DNA of 23,289 bases from Apostichopus californicus (lineage: Eukaryota; Echinodermata; Holothuroidea; Aspidochirotida; Stichopodidae): assembly GCA_020650975.1 (NCBI GenBank), contig JAIPMN010002412.1:2562-25850 (forward strand), in the 5' to 3' direction. The translations under genes and the position numbers were made by a program. The notes below the pieces were generated by a model that was not told the DNA's origin, ran no database searches, and saw nothing but the letters and a program-made list of their open reading frames with translations. This document shows positions 1 to 17,040 of the stretch, piece after piece (position 1 is the first letter of the stretch; every line of letters begins with the position of its first letter).

Positions 1-338
1 GGGTTTCCCTAACTTTATCCCCCCCCCCCCCCCTCCCACGAACCCCATGTGACTGATGTCAGAGTTGTCCACGAACCCCCAACATTTCGAGACAAGATCT
101 GAGTTATAATTATACTATAATACACATAACAGTGCTTCGTATAAGATCAAGTTCATAGTGTAATATTGTAGAGTTTTTCGATAGGTACGACTTTTATACA
201 TTACTAAATTATATGATATATCATATTTTAATTCAACAAAAAGTACTCTAGTTTTGACTTTCAGAAACGTCTCACGAACCCCCTGGGATGGACTCACGCA
301 CCCCCTGGGGTTCATGCACCCCAGTTAGGGAAGCCCTG
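1..338. mobile_element. hAT-like MITE, left end clipped by the window edge
   Basis: The right end (323-338), read on the minus strand, is CAGGGCTTCCCTAACT. The left edge, GGGTTTCCCTAACT at 1-14, matches it with one mismatch once two missing leading bases are allowed for. Terminal inverted repeats beginning CAGGG with an internal TTCCC-AACT are typical of hAT-family elements. The interior has no coding capacity, so this looks like a non-autonomous MITE. It carries dispersed direct copies of CACGAACCCC at 37-46, 70-79 and 273-282, with variants at 295-304 and 313-322, and an AT-rich centre. The right target-site duplication would be GTTTAATG at 339-346; its left partner lies outside the window. 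Confidence 0.7.
19..33. repeat. poly-C tract (C15)
   Basis: Fifteen consecutive C, then T and CCC, inside the left arm of the MITE. The length is prone to slippage and sequencing error. Confidence 0.9.
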
Positions 339-3300
339 GTTTAATGTGTATGTTGCCCCATGGACGAAAAATAGACAAGACGCCGATGGAAACACTATAC
401 TCTCTCCAAGGTATAGTCAGTACCAATACACAAGGGCGAATATGAACGTTAACGAAAAAGTACGTTGACACTGACTCGTTTTGGCATTAAATTACATTTG
501 CAAACTTGAGATGTTGCGACTTTGCAGCTTTTCAGATAACGACATCATAATTGGGGGAGAGGGGTTGGGGGTTGTAAGGCCGCATGAAGCTGTCTTAATA
601 ACGTGCACAGTTTATACAATTAAAAGTAACGTTGAAACTTTCCTATATAAACATTGTGAGGATTTCATTCCCTGTTTGAAAACGTAATGCATTAATATAA
701 TGTTTACTGCATGAAATACCAAAACACATGATGCGAAGAACACAAAAAACTAAAGGCAACAATAGTGAATAACGTGGGGTACTGTATGCTATAAGAGACA
801 TTGTTCTAGTTGGTTTTCCTGTTTAAAACAATAGTTTGAAACCAATCGTTAGGGCTGATTTCTGTAACCAAATAAAATATACTTTGTTTATCTTTTCTCC
901 ATCATATCAGGATATTATTATGTTAGAAATTTAAATGCTATTGCATTACATCAGCAGATAAAACAAATACAACACATATCATTGCATAATGTTAGTCCTC
1001 GCAAACAATGTATTTATAAGGCCTATAATAACTGTACTTTCGAGTATTGATTGAGTTTAGGACCTATCTTTGCTTGTCTTCCTTCCATTTTTTTCAGAAA
1101 AACATTACGGAAGGATCCTCGGTGTTGCATTTCTATATGCATTTACGTTAAAGTTTGTGGCTTCTTTTAAAGTGATCCTTTAATGTTGTTGTTATCGACA
1201 ATGGTACGCTGTATAATCTTGTTGTGGTTATACTGATGCATCTGTTTTGATAAATGATCCAAACGCCCTGCATAAACTTTGTAATACCAACTATACTAAT
1301 ACTAAAATGTCCGTCAACCTCACTCGGAAAAAGGCGTAGGACACGAAATGACTGACAGCGATTAAACTGAACGAAGAGCCAAGCCCTTTTTGGACGCTAA
1401 GTGGTCGAACAATAGATGTGAATAGGAGTAGTAGTTATTTAAGGGCAAAGCACATTGAAAGGGGCGCGAAAAAAAGGAATTAGAAAATTCAATATTCAAT
1501 GCAGACAATAGAAGTCAAGTCGGACAAGAGGCTCATCCGTTATAGTGACACAATTTGAAGTAGTCGTGGCGCCTGTCAAGCAAACACTGGGCGGATTTTA
1601 CAAATATGCATGTCAATATTATACTAGCTCACACAGTCACCACGGGAAGTCGGTCTAACACCCTCAGGTCAAAAAAATTCACTTTGGAATAGCATTTCAG
1701 TTGAACTGGAAAATGAAACATGGACTGTATCCATCAGCTAATATCACTGTTTTATAATCGTGTTAAGGGAGCAAAGTAAAGACGGTAGTGTTACGCCATT
1801 GTTGTACATGATGTCACTACTAAGTACCGCATATAATTTTTACATTGACCCGAATTGGTTTTGGAGAACTAATCACTGATATATTAACTGAACTTAAACA
1901 GTTGGGTGATCGCATGTACTGCATGACTGCAATACCGCTATTCTTTATAAAAACTTCCTGAGCAAAGAGTGACCGCTAGAGGCCAAAATGTTGCTATTTC
2001 TTCATGAACAGCCTAAGTCCGTTAAAACGATTTGGCGCTTTCATGGTTTACGCTATTTCACTTTATCGTGCACATTTTCGTGTAATTCGATAACAAATAC
2101 AAATACTCCAAATGCTATGCAAGGAAAGCCTAAACATGTATTTCTGTTAAATTTCAAACTAATTTTATGAATATTGACATTTGTTTGATCATTCTAGCTT
2201 CTCATTGCGACCAGCCTAGTTGAACCGTTGGTAAGTTGCCGTGGAAATGAACGGCTTAGTTCATCAAAATAAGGAGTCACTGCGGGAGCTAAAATGTGGC
2301 AAAGGAAAATGCCTATAAACAGCTGTAAAATATACTGTAAAGATCAAATTGAACTATATATGGCCTGCATCAGAAAACCCATGGGATGGTTTCTCGGTTA
2401 ATGTCATTTTCTGGCCAGAACTCATTGAACTTTCTTTAGACAAACAATATTTGTTTATCAATAATCTCTTATTTCACAATATGATGTAATAACCAAAGCT
2501 ACCACGATTGATAGGCTACTCTAATTTATCAACGAGAAATCCATCAGAGATAAGGAGATTGTTATTGTTGTTAATTTCACAAACGTGCATTGCTTTTCGT
2601 AGTCGAATTTGGATGTTTCACATCTCTTTGTAATTCCTTGTTATCATTGGGATTTACTGGTGAATACTATCACTTTAAGCTTATGAGGCTACGGAGTACT
2701 ATGTCCCTTTAAATGATTATTTTCTATAGAAATACAAACCTCGATAAATGTATATATGTTTGAAGAGTAGGATTTGAGATATAGTGAATAGTCTTGAGAT
2801 AAATTGGCTTGTTTGTACTTTTTACGTAGGTGTGTATATGAAAGCCACTCAGCGGTAACCACTAAAGGGACTTTGGCCATGTTCAGAGATAACCTCAATT
2901 GGACCCTTACACTCCACCGACTTCAATATCTCAAAGAGGTAGATAATATGATTACAGCTAACTGAACAATCGAAAGCCGACACACTTTGACAATAAGTAC
3001 CAAGAATGGTCAAGACAAAGACCATTTGTGTACACGTAACCAGAAGCTAAAAACGCACAGCTATATTCATAAGTCGTTGACCGTTTAAGGGGCGTCTTGG
3101 TGTCCCGAAACGCGCCTTTTGCAAACAAATTTCACTGACACAATTAGAGTAGATGAACGGTCCAATGATATTTCAAACCGTGATTAATAATTGTAGTCTG
3201 CGCAGATAGTGTCACACAGAGGGTTGTTATTTGTGCTACCATCCATCATATCACGACAGACTGCCGCCTTTGTCATCCTAACCATACAAGGCGCTGAACT

Positions 3301-4840
3301 ACTTTGAAAGTAATTTTGGCAACTTCTTAATACCTCAGCCGTTCGCCATCGGGCTAACTGTGTACACGGCATTGTTACAAACGTGTTAAAATTTACTAAC
3401 AACCGGGGTTTATAAGCTGTGCTAACGCAAATGCACGATCTTTGTAACAATATATGGGTGTCAAATAAAGTGCACTATTCTTTTCATGGTTGTCCAAGTG
3501 AAAACACCGTTGCCTTCTAACAAAACATATAGCGAATGATCTAATCATTATTTGTAAGGAGGTGCAAGAAAACAGCTTTAGCAAAGGACGTAACTGTCGC
3601 ACTTGAGCCGACAAACTTTGTTCCACACCATAAACGTTACGTTACTGATAAAGGTTAGCAACTAGTAGAACTTGGTAAGGAAGCTATAGTAACTTTATTT
3701 CGCGTTGAGAAAAGGTAAGGTATAAATGCTTCATTGGTTTATTCCTTCTCTAAAGATTTTACTGTCTTTATAAAAAAAAATGTTCACAACCAGAGAGTTA
3801 TACAGTGACCATACATTGAACTTGGCTGTGACTAGTTACTGCTTAGTTTTTTGCTCTGCTGCCCCCGGTTTTGGAATACTGCCGCTCATTTATGGAAATC
3901 ACACAAATTCATTAATTTCTTAGATATTTTTGCACAATCGTTCATAGGTATTAAATAAGTACACTACAAGAACAAGAATAACACCGCACAATCTGGTAAC
4001 CTATGTACCTGACTAAAATGATCCATCATTACTCGTTTACACTGATGAAGCGTTCGCAATTATTTAATTTCCGCGTACCTTTCTATGACAAGGCAACGAG
4101 ATCAGTAAAATAAACAACAACAACAGAGAAACAAGACAAGTGAAGCTATTGTACCTATGTCATTGTGTGGTGTGTATGGAAATAATGTTAGCCTAGGGGA
4201 CCGCACATAAGCCACAGCTCCTGTACCGTTCGCAATGGCGTCTTCAGAAACACATATAACGTCTGCATTCAGCAACAAACTACTTCTATTGGGTTCGAGG
4301 GCCTCACTAGATGCCCTCTTACCATTATACTTAACGCCGATGACTATTTTGTCAGTCTAAATTTTACATTGTACAAGAATCAACAATAAGATCAACTCCT
4401 CCTTAACATCAGTGTACAGACTACTGGAGGTTTCACTATTAGCCCGGGGAAGGACACGAACAAGAACAAGACTTGAAACTGTCAATTTATCCTCCCGGCA
4501 GTATTGGTAATCTCTTTTGAAACATAAGCTTGTCGGAACTCAAAAGGTAAAAAATATATATATTACAAATATATAAATCAAACTAAATAAACTTGGTAAA
4601 TTTCGTAAAAACCTGCGGCTGATCAAACTAAAAATAAATGCAAAGTAACAAAACGCGTTGGTAAAAACAACCTCTTTGACGCCTATGAAGAATGAAAAAG
4701 TTCGGTTTAGTAGATACCAGTCGAGATAAGTTGTCACAAAAGATAGCCAAAACTAACCTTTACCAAAGACATTGTCCTAAAGGGAAATCATATTGTTACT
4801 TCACGGTTTCTGGAGCCAAACATTTTAGGATTACAAAAGG

Positions 4841-4866
4841 CATTGCCACATTGCCACATTGCCACA
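4841..4866. repeat. 8-bp short tandem repeat (CATTGCCA x 3.25)
   Basis: Three perfect consecutive copies of CATTGCCA plus two further bases. It is a simple minisatellite-like duplication within intron 2, with no evident function. Confidence 0.9.
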
Positions 4867-5380
4867 AGCGACATAACATATAACATCGGAAGAAATTCAA
4901 CATTGTCACTTTTCGTTGGAAAAATACTTAAGCGGAAAGTCACTTCCACCTTTATTTTAGGAACACCATAATTAATCATTAATCAACCACCGATTTAAAA
5001 AAAAACGTTATCAAACCTACAGTAAGATATATACTGAGATAAAATATTGGTATAACAGAGAAAGCCAGCCATTTAGAATTGTTAACCATCAGAACGTTAA
5101 ATATCGAGTTAGTATTTGTCCCTCTGCAATTCTGAAATTTCGCTACTTGTGCAAGTTAACATTCATAAGTGATTATTCTTTCAAATGTTTTTACTCTCCT
5201 TCTTCATGAATAGTCAACGTTAGGAACAGTTACTGGATTTTGATAATTGTGCCAAATCGAATCTCAAAATTAATTTCAGTACAGCTGTTTTATTTACGGC
5301 ATATAATGAACTGTTTTGTTGAGATATACTACAAAAATGAATGCAATATATACTTGCAAGGAACAAACGTTTGTTTTGGA

Positions 5381-5405
5381 CGGTGGGGAGTCGGGGGGGG
5401 GTGGG
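5381..5405 (+). repeat. G-rich tract, possible G-quadruplex
   Basis: The stretch contains GGGG, then a run of nine G, then TGGG, enough for four guanine runs. It stands out against AT-rich surroundings. On the transcribed strand of Tbx2/3 it would be C-rich, so any quadruplex would form on the DNA strand opposite the transcript sequence. Confidence 0.5.
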
Positions 5406-5756
5406 AATTGAGACGAAGCAGATGGAAGGGAAAAGTTGCCAAATAACACAACGAAAAGGCTAATGTAGTTAGACGATATCTTATCTAAATTATCACAGTC
5501 GACGTTGGAAGGAATAATATATCAATAAACGTATAAATTCAGCAATACATCAGCACGGAGACTTCTTCCTATCGAGACAAATTTACAAATGTTTGCAACA
5601 CAATGTGCAAATTGAGAAACCTGTTACATGAGAAACAGGGAACAATAACAGGGATTAAAACGGTACATCCACTTACTCCAATTACTGTTACCTGATATTA
5701 CATTTTAATGTACAGAAATATATACGTAACATTGTACAGAAGAGAACTGATTAAAA

Positions 5757-5773
5757 ACACACACACACACACA
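5757..5773. repeat. AC microsatellite
   Basis: About eight and a half uninterrupted AC dinucleotides within intron 2. Confidence 0.9.
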
Positions 5774-6217
5774 AATTAATGTAAGAAATTGTTATAAAAT
5801 TACATTCAACTAGACTTGACAAGTTCCATTGTTTTCCAATAGGACAGTAGGTCGGCAGCAATATCAATCAAAATCGATACTTTAGTGAGTTAAATTACAC
5901 CTAAATTACCCCTAAACCCGAATACACGTAATGTCTGTATCACATTAGGATAGCAATGATAAAAACTAATGCATCTCTTTAGATTTTGTCGACATATTAA
6001 CGTTAATTTGCGAACATTACTTATTCCAATTAGCTTTAAACATTTCATCGAGCAGACGCATTTTCATCTTAATATAAATGACACGAATATGGGGAATCGT
6101 ATATTGTCCTGTTTGGTTCATTTTTTCTCCATTCTTTTGAAACGTAATTTAACAATAGTCATGCTATCACATAGCATCGCAAATTTACTAAAATTAGTAC
6201 AAATGCTGCTTTAACTA

Positions 6218-11546
<5,329 letters not shown>

Positions 11547-11926
11547 CTTCCAGATTTCGTGATAACCATCTCTGTCCCTCGCTTATGGAATTGCTCCCAA
11601 AGATCTTTTGACTCCAAAGTAACTTTTGGATCATCCGTGTCCTCACCGACCTCCCCTGCCGTAACAGACGGGAACGGGGGTCGATGAAGGGTGTAGGCAT
11701 GTGAAGCAAAAAACTCGTGGTTTCCATATGGTGACTGATGATCACTAAATTTTGGGAGGGGGAACCCAGGCAGGGGACCTCCATGTAACGCATGAGGTGC
11801 CCTATACAATCCAGGGAAAAACTGTGGCGGAGTTAGAATTGAGTTCATAGAAAAATCCGTTAATCTTGATGGTAGGATTGGGGCGTAGGCCATGCTTGGC
11901 GTGTTCAATGGAGTTGCTTGCTTCAT
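11547..11926 (-). CDS. Tbx2/3: Tbx2/3 T-box transcription factor, exon 1 (N-terminus)
   Basis: This exon encodes 126 codons plus two bases. An in-frame TAA directly precedes the ATG at 11926, so the protein cannot start further upstream in this exon. A second Met (codon 12, at 11893) opens MAYAP, matching the MAYHPF start region of vertebrate TBX2/TBX3, and sits in a stronger Kozak context (A at -3, G at +4) than the first (T at -3, A at +4). In order: eh1-like FSMNSIL (residues 25-31), a proline/phenylalanine/histidine-rich segment (about 33-86), an acidic patch GEVGEDTDD (91-99), then the start of the T-box from about residue 100 (DPKVTLESKDLWEQFHKRGT, MVITKSGR). FHKRGTEM is TBX3-like. The donor is AG/GTAAGTGT. 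The join to exon 2 is in frame and recreates the family's KSGRRMFP. Confidence 0.95.
11834..11854 (-). other. eh1-like Groucho/TLE-binding motif in exon 1
   Basis: Residues 25-31, FSMNSIL, fit the engrailed-homology-1 pattern F-S-[I/M]-x-x-[I/L]-L. The aligned position in human TBX2/TBX3 is, from memory, FPMSAFL/FAMSAVL, a weaker fit. Such motifs recruit Groucho/TLE co-repressors in other T-box and homeodomain proteins. Its role here is inferred. Confidence 0.5.
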
Positions 11927-12420
11927 TTAGGGATTCAACACAAGTAAACGGATACCAAAGGATTTTCACAGTATTAGAAAACGTTCTCTGAAATTTCCAT
12001 TGGCTTCTAAGAATACAAATCCCGGTATTAATATCAACACTTTCAAATATGCGTGTCTGTCGTCAAGAAAACCACATATTGTCAAGTGATATTGTAATTA
12101 TTCCGAAACACAAAATAAAATTATTAAAGAATAAATTCCTTCCGTTGAAATTGTTCTTCAGTAAATAATAGGACCACGATCAATCAATCCGGTAACTTTG
12201 CACCACTTGAACGAGACGCTTGGAGGAAGTTTCCTCTACGGACAGTTTCGGGTAAATCCGTGAACTTCTTACCGCTAAGGGTCCCGAGCGTCTACTGCTG
12301 TGTAAGTCTATTGTATCAACATGAGAGCTACTTAGGCGGCTGTTATGTCCTTTGGTTAACTGAAAGACAAAAGACGGGCTAAATTAAAAACATCTCGTTG
12401 GAGGTGTGAAGGTCTTTAAT
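11927..12420 (-). promoter_or_regulatory. presumed 5' UTR and proximal promoter of Tbx2/3
   Basis: This is assigned by position, directly upstream of the first ATG. I see no convincing TATA box on the minus strand. Possible sites are TCAAGTGG (NK2-class consensus; plus-strand positions 12203-12210), a near-palindromic AGGAAGTTTCCT around 12224-12235, and an AGGTGTGA T-box half-site at 12402-12409. The 12180-12310 part is richer in G+C than its surroundings. The transcription start cannot be placed from sequence alone. Confidence 0.3.
12402..12409 (+). promoter_or_regulatory. T-box half-site AGGTGTGA, proximal
   Basis: Exact match to the core T-box binding half-site, about 480 bp upstream of the first ATG of a T-box gene. 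Possible autoregulation is inferred. Confidence 0.35.
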
Positions 12421-13090
12421 GACAACACTGAGAAAGAGGGAAATACAAAGACAAACGTGCTACTGAGGCATGCAGTGAACAAATGACAAGGTATCGACAA
12501 CAGTCACCATGAACAGGTAGGTATAGCTGCTAGTGCTAAAATACCGAACAGTTCAAACAAATTAATCATTAAGTAAATTTCTTTTGTTTTGTTTTGTATC
12601 GTCAGCACAGAAACAATACAATGAAATTAAGAAATGTGTCTGGCAATATTTGTCTCTAATTTGGAATGATCAACGTGTCACAGAAATTGTCCTCTCACTA
12701 AAGGTTAATGAACAACGTTCCTTAATCTCAAATTATTAGTCGATGGATGCACAAAAAACATGTCACGAGTGTAGATGTTATGTCATGAGTTATTAATGAT
12801 GGAAATATAGCGTCAATTGAAACAATTTAAAAGTATACTAGCACCATTAAAAGTAACAAGACCAGATATTCCAATTAAAAACAATATTAAATTCCTCACC
12901 AAAAAAATATCTTTGGAAAGAAACCTCCGTAGATTAACCAATTCAATAACAAAAACACAAAAGTGCCCAGAGTGCATCCACCGTCCGCTTCGTACGTACA
13001 CCCTACCTCAAATACATCAAGTCGTGCCACAGGGCCATTTTCTGGATGAAATATCCCCTACTATTCCCTTCAGTTGAGGTTTCTATAGGA

Positions 13091-13246
13091 TGTTCAGTTC
13101 GCCCACTAGTCGAGGTGAACACAGTAGCTAAGGTGATTAAGCCTTCTTAACTTAGCCAAAGCTCTACGCGCCTGGATAAGTACCTCTGGCGCCATGCATG
13201 TGTGGCTACACAATAAAGCTTGTCTACATTGTGTTTTCTTTCTACA
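13091..13246 (+). other. GC-richer islet with poly(A)-signal-like end, possible retroelement remnant
   Basis: The segment runs TGTTC...CTACA, so its termini are TGT/ACA. It is clearly richer in G+C than its flanks and contains AATAAA at 13212-13217 followed by a T/GT-rich stretch, resembling the R-U5 end of a long terminal repeat or a transcript 3' end. Immediately upstream is a stop-free frame (12817-13077) without an ATG. I see no target-site duplication, polypurine tract or primer-binding site, so an LTR call is not secured. Confidence 0.25.
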
Positions 13247-13249
13247 GAG

Positions 13250-16140
13250 CAGGCTAGGAGCCCCCTAACGCGTCCGAGTAACCACGCTCACGTGCTGAGT
13301 GTTAGTGTCTGTCTGTTGACAATCGACCTACACATCATATTCTGTTACATTGATGGCAATATAAGTCTGGCCGTGGTATCGACATATCTGTTGAGAATTC
13401 ATAGTGAGATGTTTTTTCTTTCATGTCGATATACAGTTCAATATCAATTTTGTATTAACTGTATTAGAGTTTTCATGTGTTTGGTAAGATTTTTTGTGCG
13501 TTATTTCTACATGTGCTATTAATTACCCGATTGATGAGCAGATAGTTCGCACTTATCATTATTGTTATTAATTTTAGAATTATTTTTGTTCCATTTCGGT
13601 TTACTCTTAATGCCATTCAACAATTACAAGGAATACAAAAACAAGGAAATGTTAAATTGTGTGATTCGCACTTCTCGCACTGGTTTCTTTTCTCTCGTGA
13701 TAACGCACTTTTTCAACAAAAAAAATGGGTGTTAACCTTCATGTAGATTGTTACCTATTTAGATCGTTTTTCCGTTTTCTCTTTGAAATGTGAACATGAC
13801 AGGAGTAAGAGAGCGACTTGGTATAATGTGATCATGATTGCGTTTTGTTTGTTGTTGTAAACTGTACAATTAACGTATCCACGTGACCTTGCGCATGACC
13901 TGTACCGCACACTGTATTTTTTTTTATAGTTTTCCATAGGATTTGAATTTAATAATGAATGCATAGCACCCTCTGTTATTTACTTTATGCTATCAATTTC
14001 ATCTATTAACACCACACGTCACTTTCACATGATAATGTGTCTGTAAAAGTATTTTCTGTCTTTATTATAATATGCAGTTGATATTTTTTATATGATTAAA
14101 GTGACTTTCCAAACACTGAAATGCATTCATGTAAATCATCACTGCGAGTTCTTTAAATATTTCTTTGCTAAATTGGCAGAGACGTTCAAACATAACTTTA
14201 AGTTATCAATGCATTTTGCTTTCTCTATTTTTTTTATTTTTTTTATATATTTTTGTTATCATGTGTAGCTACGTGTATTCATACACCAAGGAATTGAACT
14301 TACATGTTGTCATGTAAAGCTGCAGGACACATTTATAGAATGCGTTTAGTTTTTCTTTCAGCGTACACGTAAGATATTCAATCAAAGATGTTCCTTCAAC
14401 AGATTCATCAATATTTGCTTACGGTCTGTAACCGTTAAAGGGAAGTTGCAATACTTGAATGTATAAAAGTTACCGCTGAAAAGCCTGTACGTGATTGACA
14501 CAAGGGTTGTCATAGCAACCGTCCCGCCCCCTATAGCTGCTAGTGGTAGGAAAGATAATTGTCGCTGACTATACGAAGTGTTAACATCATTAAGAAGCGT
14601 TTGAGAAAACAGTCGAGGTGTGAAATCTCTTTGTGAATTGCCGGGGAAGACCATTCTGCGCTAAAGCTTTCTGGCGCCGTGACTATCTGTGGACTGATTA
14701 GGACTCAATCGAATGCCTGATCGCTGTAAGCTTGTTGTTCGGAATTCTTTTAAGGTCTCAGACTGTTTAAAATTATTCTTTGTTTCAATAACACATTTAG
14801 TTTGAACTGGCCGTGAAAAACTAACAATCACACTATCACAATAGGATATGCATTCACAGTTTTCGGCTCGAGAGCGATTTGGGGAAGGGATCTTTGTCCG
14901 TTAGTGTAATAGAGTTTCGATCGTAGTGAATAATAAGCAAAGGGTAGGTATGGAAGGTAATTACTTGGTAGGTTTTATAGGTCTCATAGAACCCAATCAA
15001 AAGATAAAAAAATTCGCTGACTGAGTGACAAATGGCAGTCCCCGATAAGGCCAATAGATAATTGAGAAGCCACAATGATAGAGACTTGAAAGAACACCGA
15101 CTGGAGAATGGTGGAAACCTTTAACTATAATTGTCCTCATTGACTCTTATAAACAAGCAAAGATACAATTACAAACAGAACGAAAAAGTGATGTGTAGAT
15201 TTAATTGATCTGTACATACATATACTAAATACCCGAATATGATGAGTCAGTGCACCATATACGATGTTGATTAAACGTCTTTTGTTCAGTGTTGTTCTGT
15301 TTCATTGTCAAATACACCCTTACACAATATGTATCGGCATTTTAAATAACATTTTAGTATTATTTATCGAGTTTTATAGCTTTCGTTTTGCCTTAAGACT
15401 TCTTAACAAAAAGGTTAATATCTCTACGCCTGTGCTGTCTACGATAGAGAGTGTACGCTTTTTCAAAATAAATTTCGCTTCACTGGAAATATGCCCATAG
15501 TCATAACAAGACTCCGCTATGGAAAGGAGGGCGCTGTAAAACTTTACAATGTAGACCTTGGGACTTAACTTGCCCTATCGAGCAAGCGGACAATCGAATT
15601 ACTTTCTCTGCTGGATTAACAATCTTAAATATAACCCTACTGGAAAAACAAAAATAAACAGAATAAAATATATTGTGGAAGATATATGTCTCATATTGTG
15701 TATCCGTGTGTGTGAGCAAAATTGCTTGTTTGGAACAGAGAAGTTAAAAAAGTATTTGGTTTTGGCACGATGAAGCAATCTAACATGCAATTATATTGAA
15801 AAATGTACGCCGTTCCTAGTAAATAATAGAAAATGTAGCAATTTACTCTTGTTATATCTAACTCTGCTACGGATAAGAATCAATATTAAAACTGAACAAA
15901 TATTTTTAAATTTCATTACATTAACTGCTCTTTTAAGTGATCTATGCTTTATTTGTCTGAAACAACATGCTTTATCGCACATGATTACTGCTCCCTCTAT
16001 TCAAGTATAGAAATCAAACACACACACGCACACAACTCAGGCTTTCATGTATCAAAACCACATATTATAGCTGTATTCATTCAGCAGTTTACATGGACAT
16101 TGGACATTCACAAAGAACTGCAATATACAAAGACACCTTT
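13250..16140. other. upstream non-coding region, no gene recognised
   Basis: AT-rich sequence with only short open frames unlike any family I know. Visible items are a T-rich run (14221-14254), an exact T-box half-site at 14616-14623, short hairpins near 14272-14320, and a minor AC run near 16018-16033. Confidence 0.6.
14616..14623 (+). promoter_or_regulatory. T-box half-site AGGTGTGA, about 2.7 kb upstream
   Basis: Second exact match to the T-box half-site on the upstream side of Tbx2/3, in the same orientation as the one at 12402. Confidence 0.3.
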
Positions 16141-16148
16141 GTAACCCT

Positions 16149-16160
16149 CCCCCCCCCCCC
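16149..16160. repeat. poly-C tract (C12)
   Basis: Twelve C followed by GCCC, in AT-rich intergenic DNA. Confidence 0.9.
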
Positions 16161-16356
16161 GCCCACATATCCACAATTCTAAACTTGGGAGGAGTTCTCA
16201 CTAACCGCTGTCCTTTCATCTACAGAGAAAGTGATGGGAACGTATATTTAATACAAACCATCGCATTGCAAGGTTAAAGAGCGAGGTAGAAAATATGAAA
16301 TTTGTTTATTCATGAGCAAGTGCAAATTAGAATATTGGCTCAACAAAGTTGCTCGA

Positions 16357-16391
16357 AAGCACAACAAAGAAGAATATTCTTTGTTGTACTT
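16357..16391. repeat. 15-bp inverted repeat with 5-base loop
   Basis: The arms 16357-16371 and 16377-16391 pair at 14 of 15 positions around GAATA. The centre also reads AGAATATTCT, an inverted pair of heat-shock-element pentamers (nGAAn). The stem is too short for a typical microRNA precursor. Confidence 0.6.
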
Positions 16392-16535
16392 GTAATAACG
16401 GAAAACACTGTTAAACAACTGTGCTGTATTTAGAAAAAGGCTGGATCTCGAGTGAGCTACAAAAATTAAATTAAGTAATTGATTAGAAGTGAAACAGCCA
16501 ATGTTTGGTTTTTGCAGAGCTTTCGAGCAAAACTA

Positions 16536-16544
16536 TATATAAAG
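16536..16544 (+). promoter_or_regulatory. TATA-box-like site TATATAAAG
   Basis: It fits the TATAWAAR consensus and lies just 3' of an 11-bp inverted repeat (16350-16360 with 16519-16529, TGCTCGAAAGC). The first downstream ATG (16629) opens only nine codons, so no product is evident. In AT-rich DNA such a match can occur by chance. Confidence 0.25.
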
Positions 16545-16976
16545 ACGAGGGGAACAAATTCTGCATCTCGTTTACAGCAAATTCGCTTATCATCAGTTCA
16601 TTTTGTTTTTGTCATTTAAGGAATAAGATATGTTAATAAACATTGCCCTTATAGGCTAATGCAAGAAAAGAGATAACTGCAGTTGCAACGTGCACAGGAA
16701 ATGCAAGCAGCAGCAAAATGCCAAACATACATAAAGAAGAAAATGATACTGCTAAAAAGAAATCATTATTGACAAGAAGCCTTAAAGAGGGATTACATCT
16801 CATCCATTGACATTTTTGGAAAATTGAGATAAACTGAATTATTTCTACTGTACTTACAGCCTATCATGATACGTTTTGTTTGATTTAATTACAGCGAGTA
16901 TTAGGCTATGTGATTTTATACTACATAAAAAAATGACAACGCTTACCATAGCCTATATGCAGCTTTCAAACCGAAA

Positions 16977-17040
16977 TTACCGCATATACCTGCATAAAAT
17001 ACAGCCTCTAATGGTACAATATGGTAGTTATATGCGGTAA
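16977..17040. repeat. 12-bp perfect inverted repeat TTACCGCATATA, 40-bp spacer
   Basis: The left arm is 16977-16988 and the right arm 17029-17040, perfect reverse complements. A similar but imperfect pair with TACCG outer ends occurs at 18250-18266 and 18306-18322 (12 of 17 pairing). Confidence 0.7.

Noticed and set aside
3184..3626. Two overlapping minus-strand open frames (88 and 76 codons) in intron 2, considered as a missing Tbx2/3 exon or a TE fragment
   Set aside because: Neither contains T-box sequence or a recognisable transposon motif.
12222..12236. AGGAAGTTTCCT near-palindrome, considered as an NF-kB or STAT site
   Set aside because: It matches neither consensus well (spacing is wrong for STAT and the outer G/C are missing for kB). 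It is mentioned only as a local symmetry.
12817..13077. 86-codon plus-strand stop-free frame containing CPEC, considered as a retroelement gag or integrase tail
   Set aside because: There is no ATG start, no second zinc-ligand pair and no recognisable motif. It is kept only as context for the GC-richer islet.
14382..14654. 90-codon minus-strand open frame with a hydrophobic middle
   Set aside because: No family resemblance, no splice or promoter context that supports it, and the length is unremarkable among the many chance frames here.
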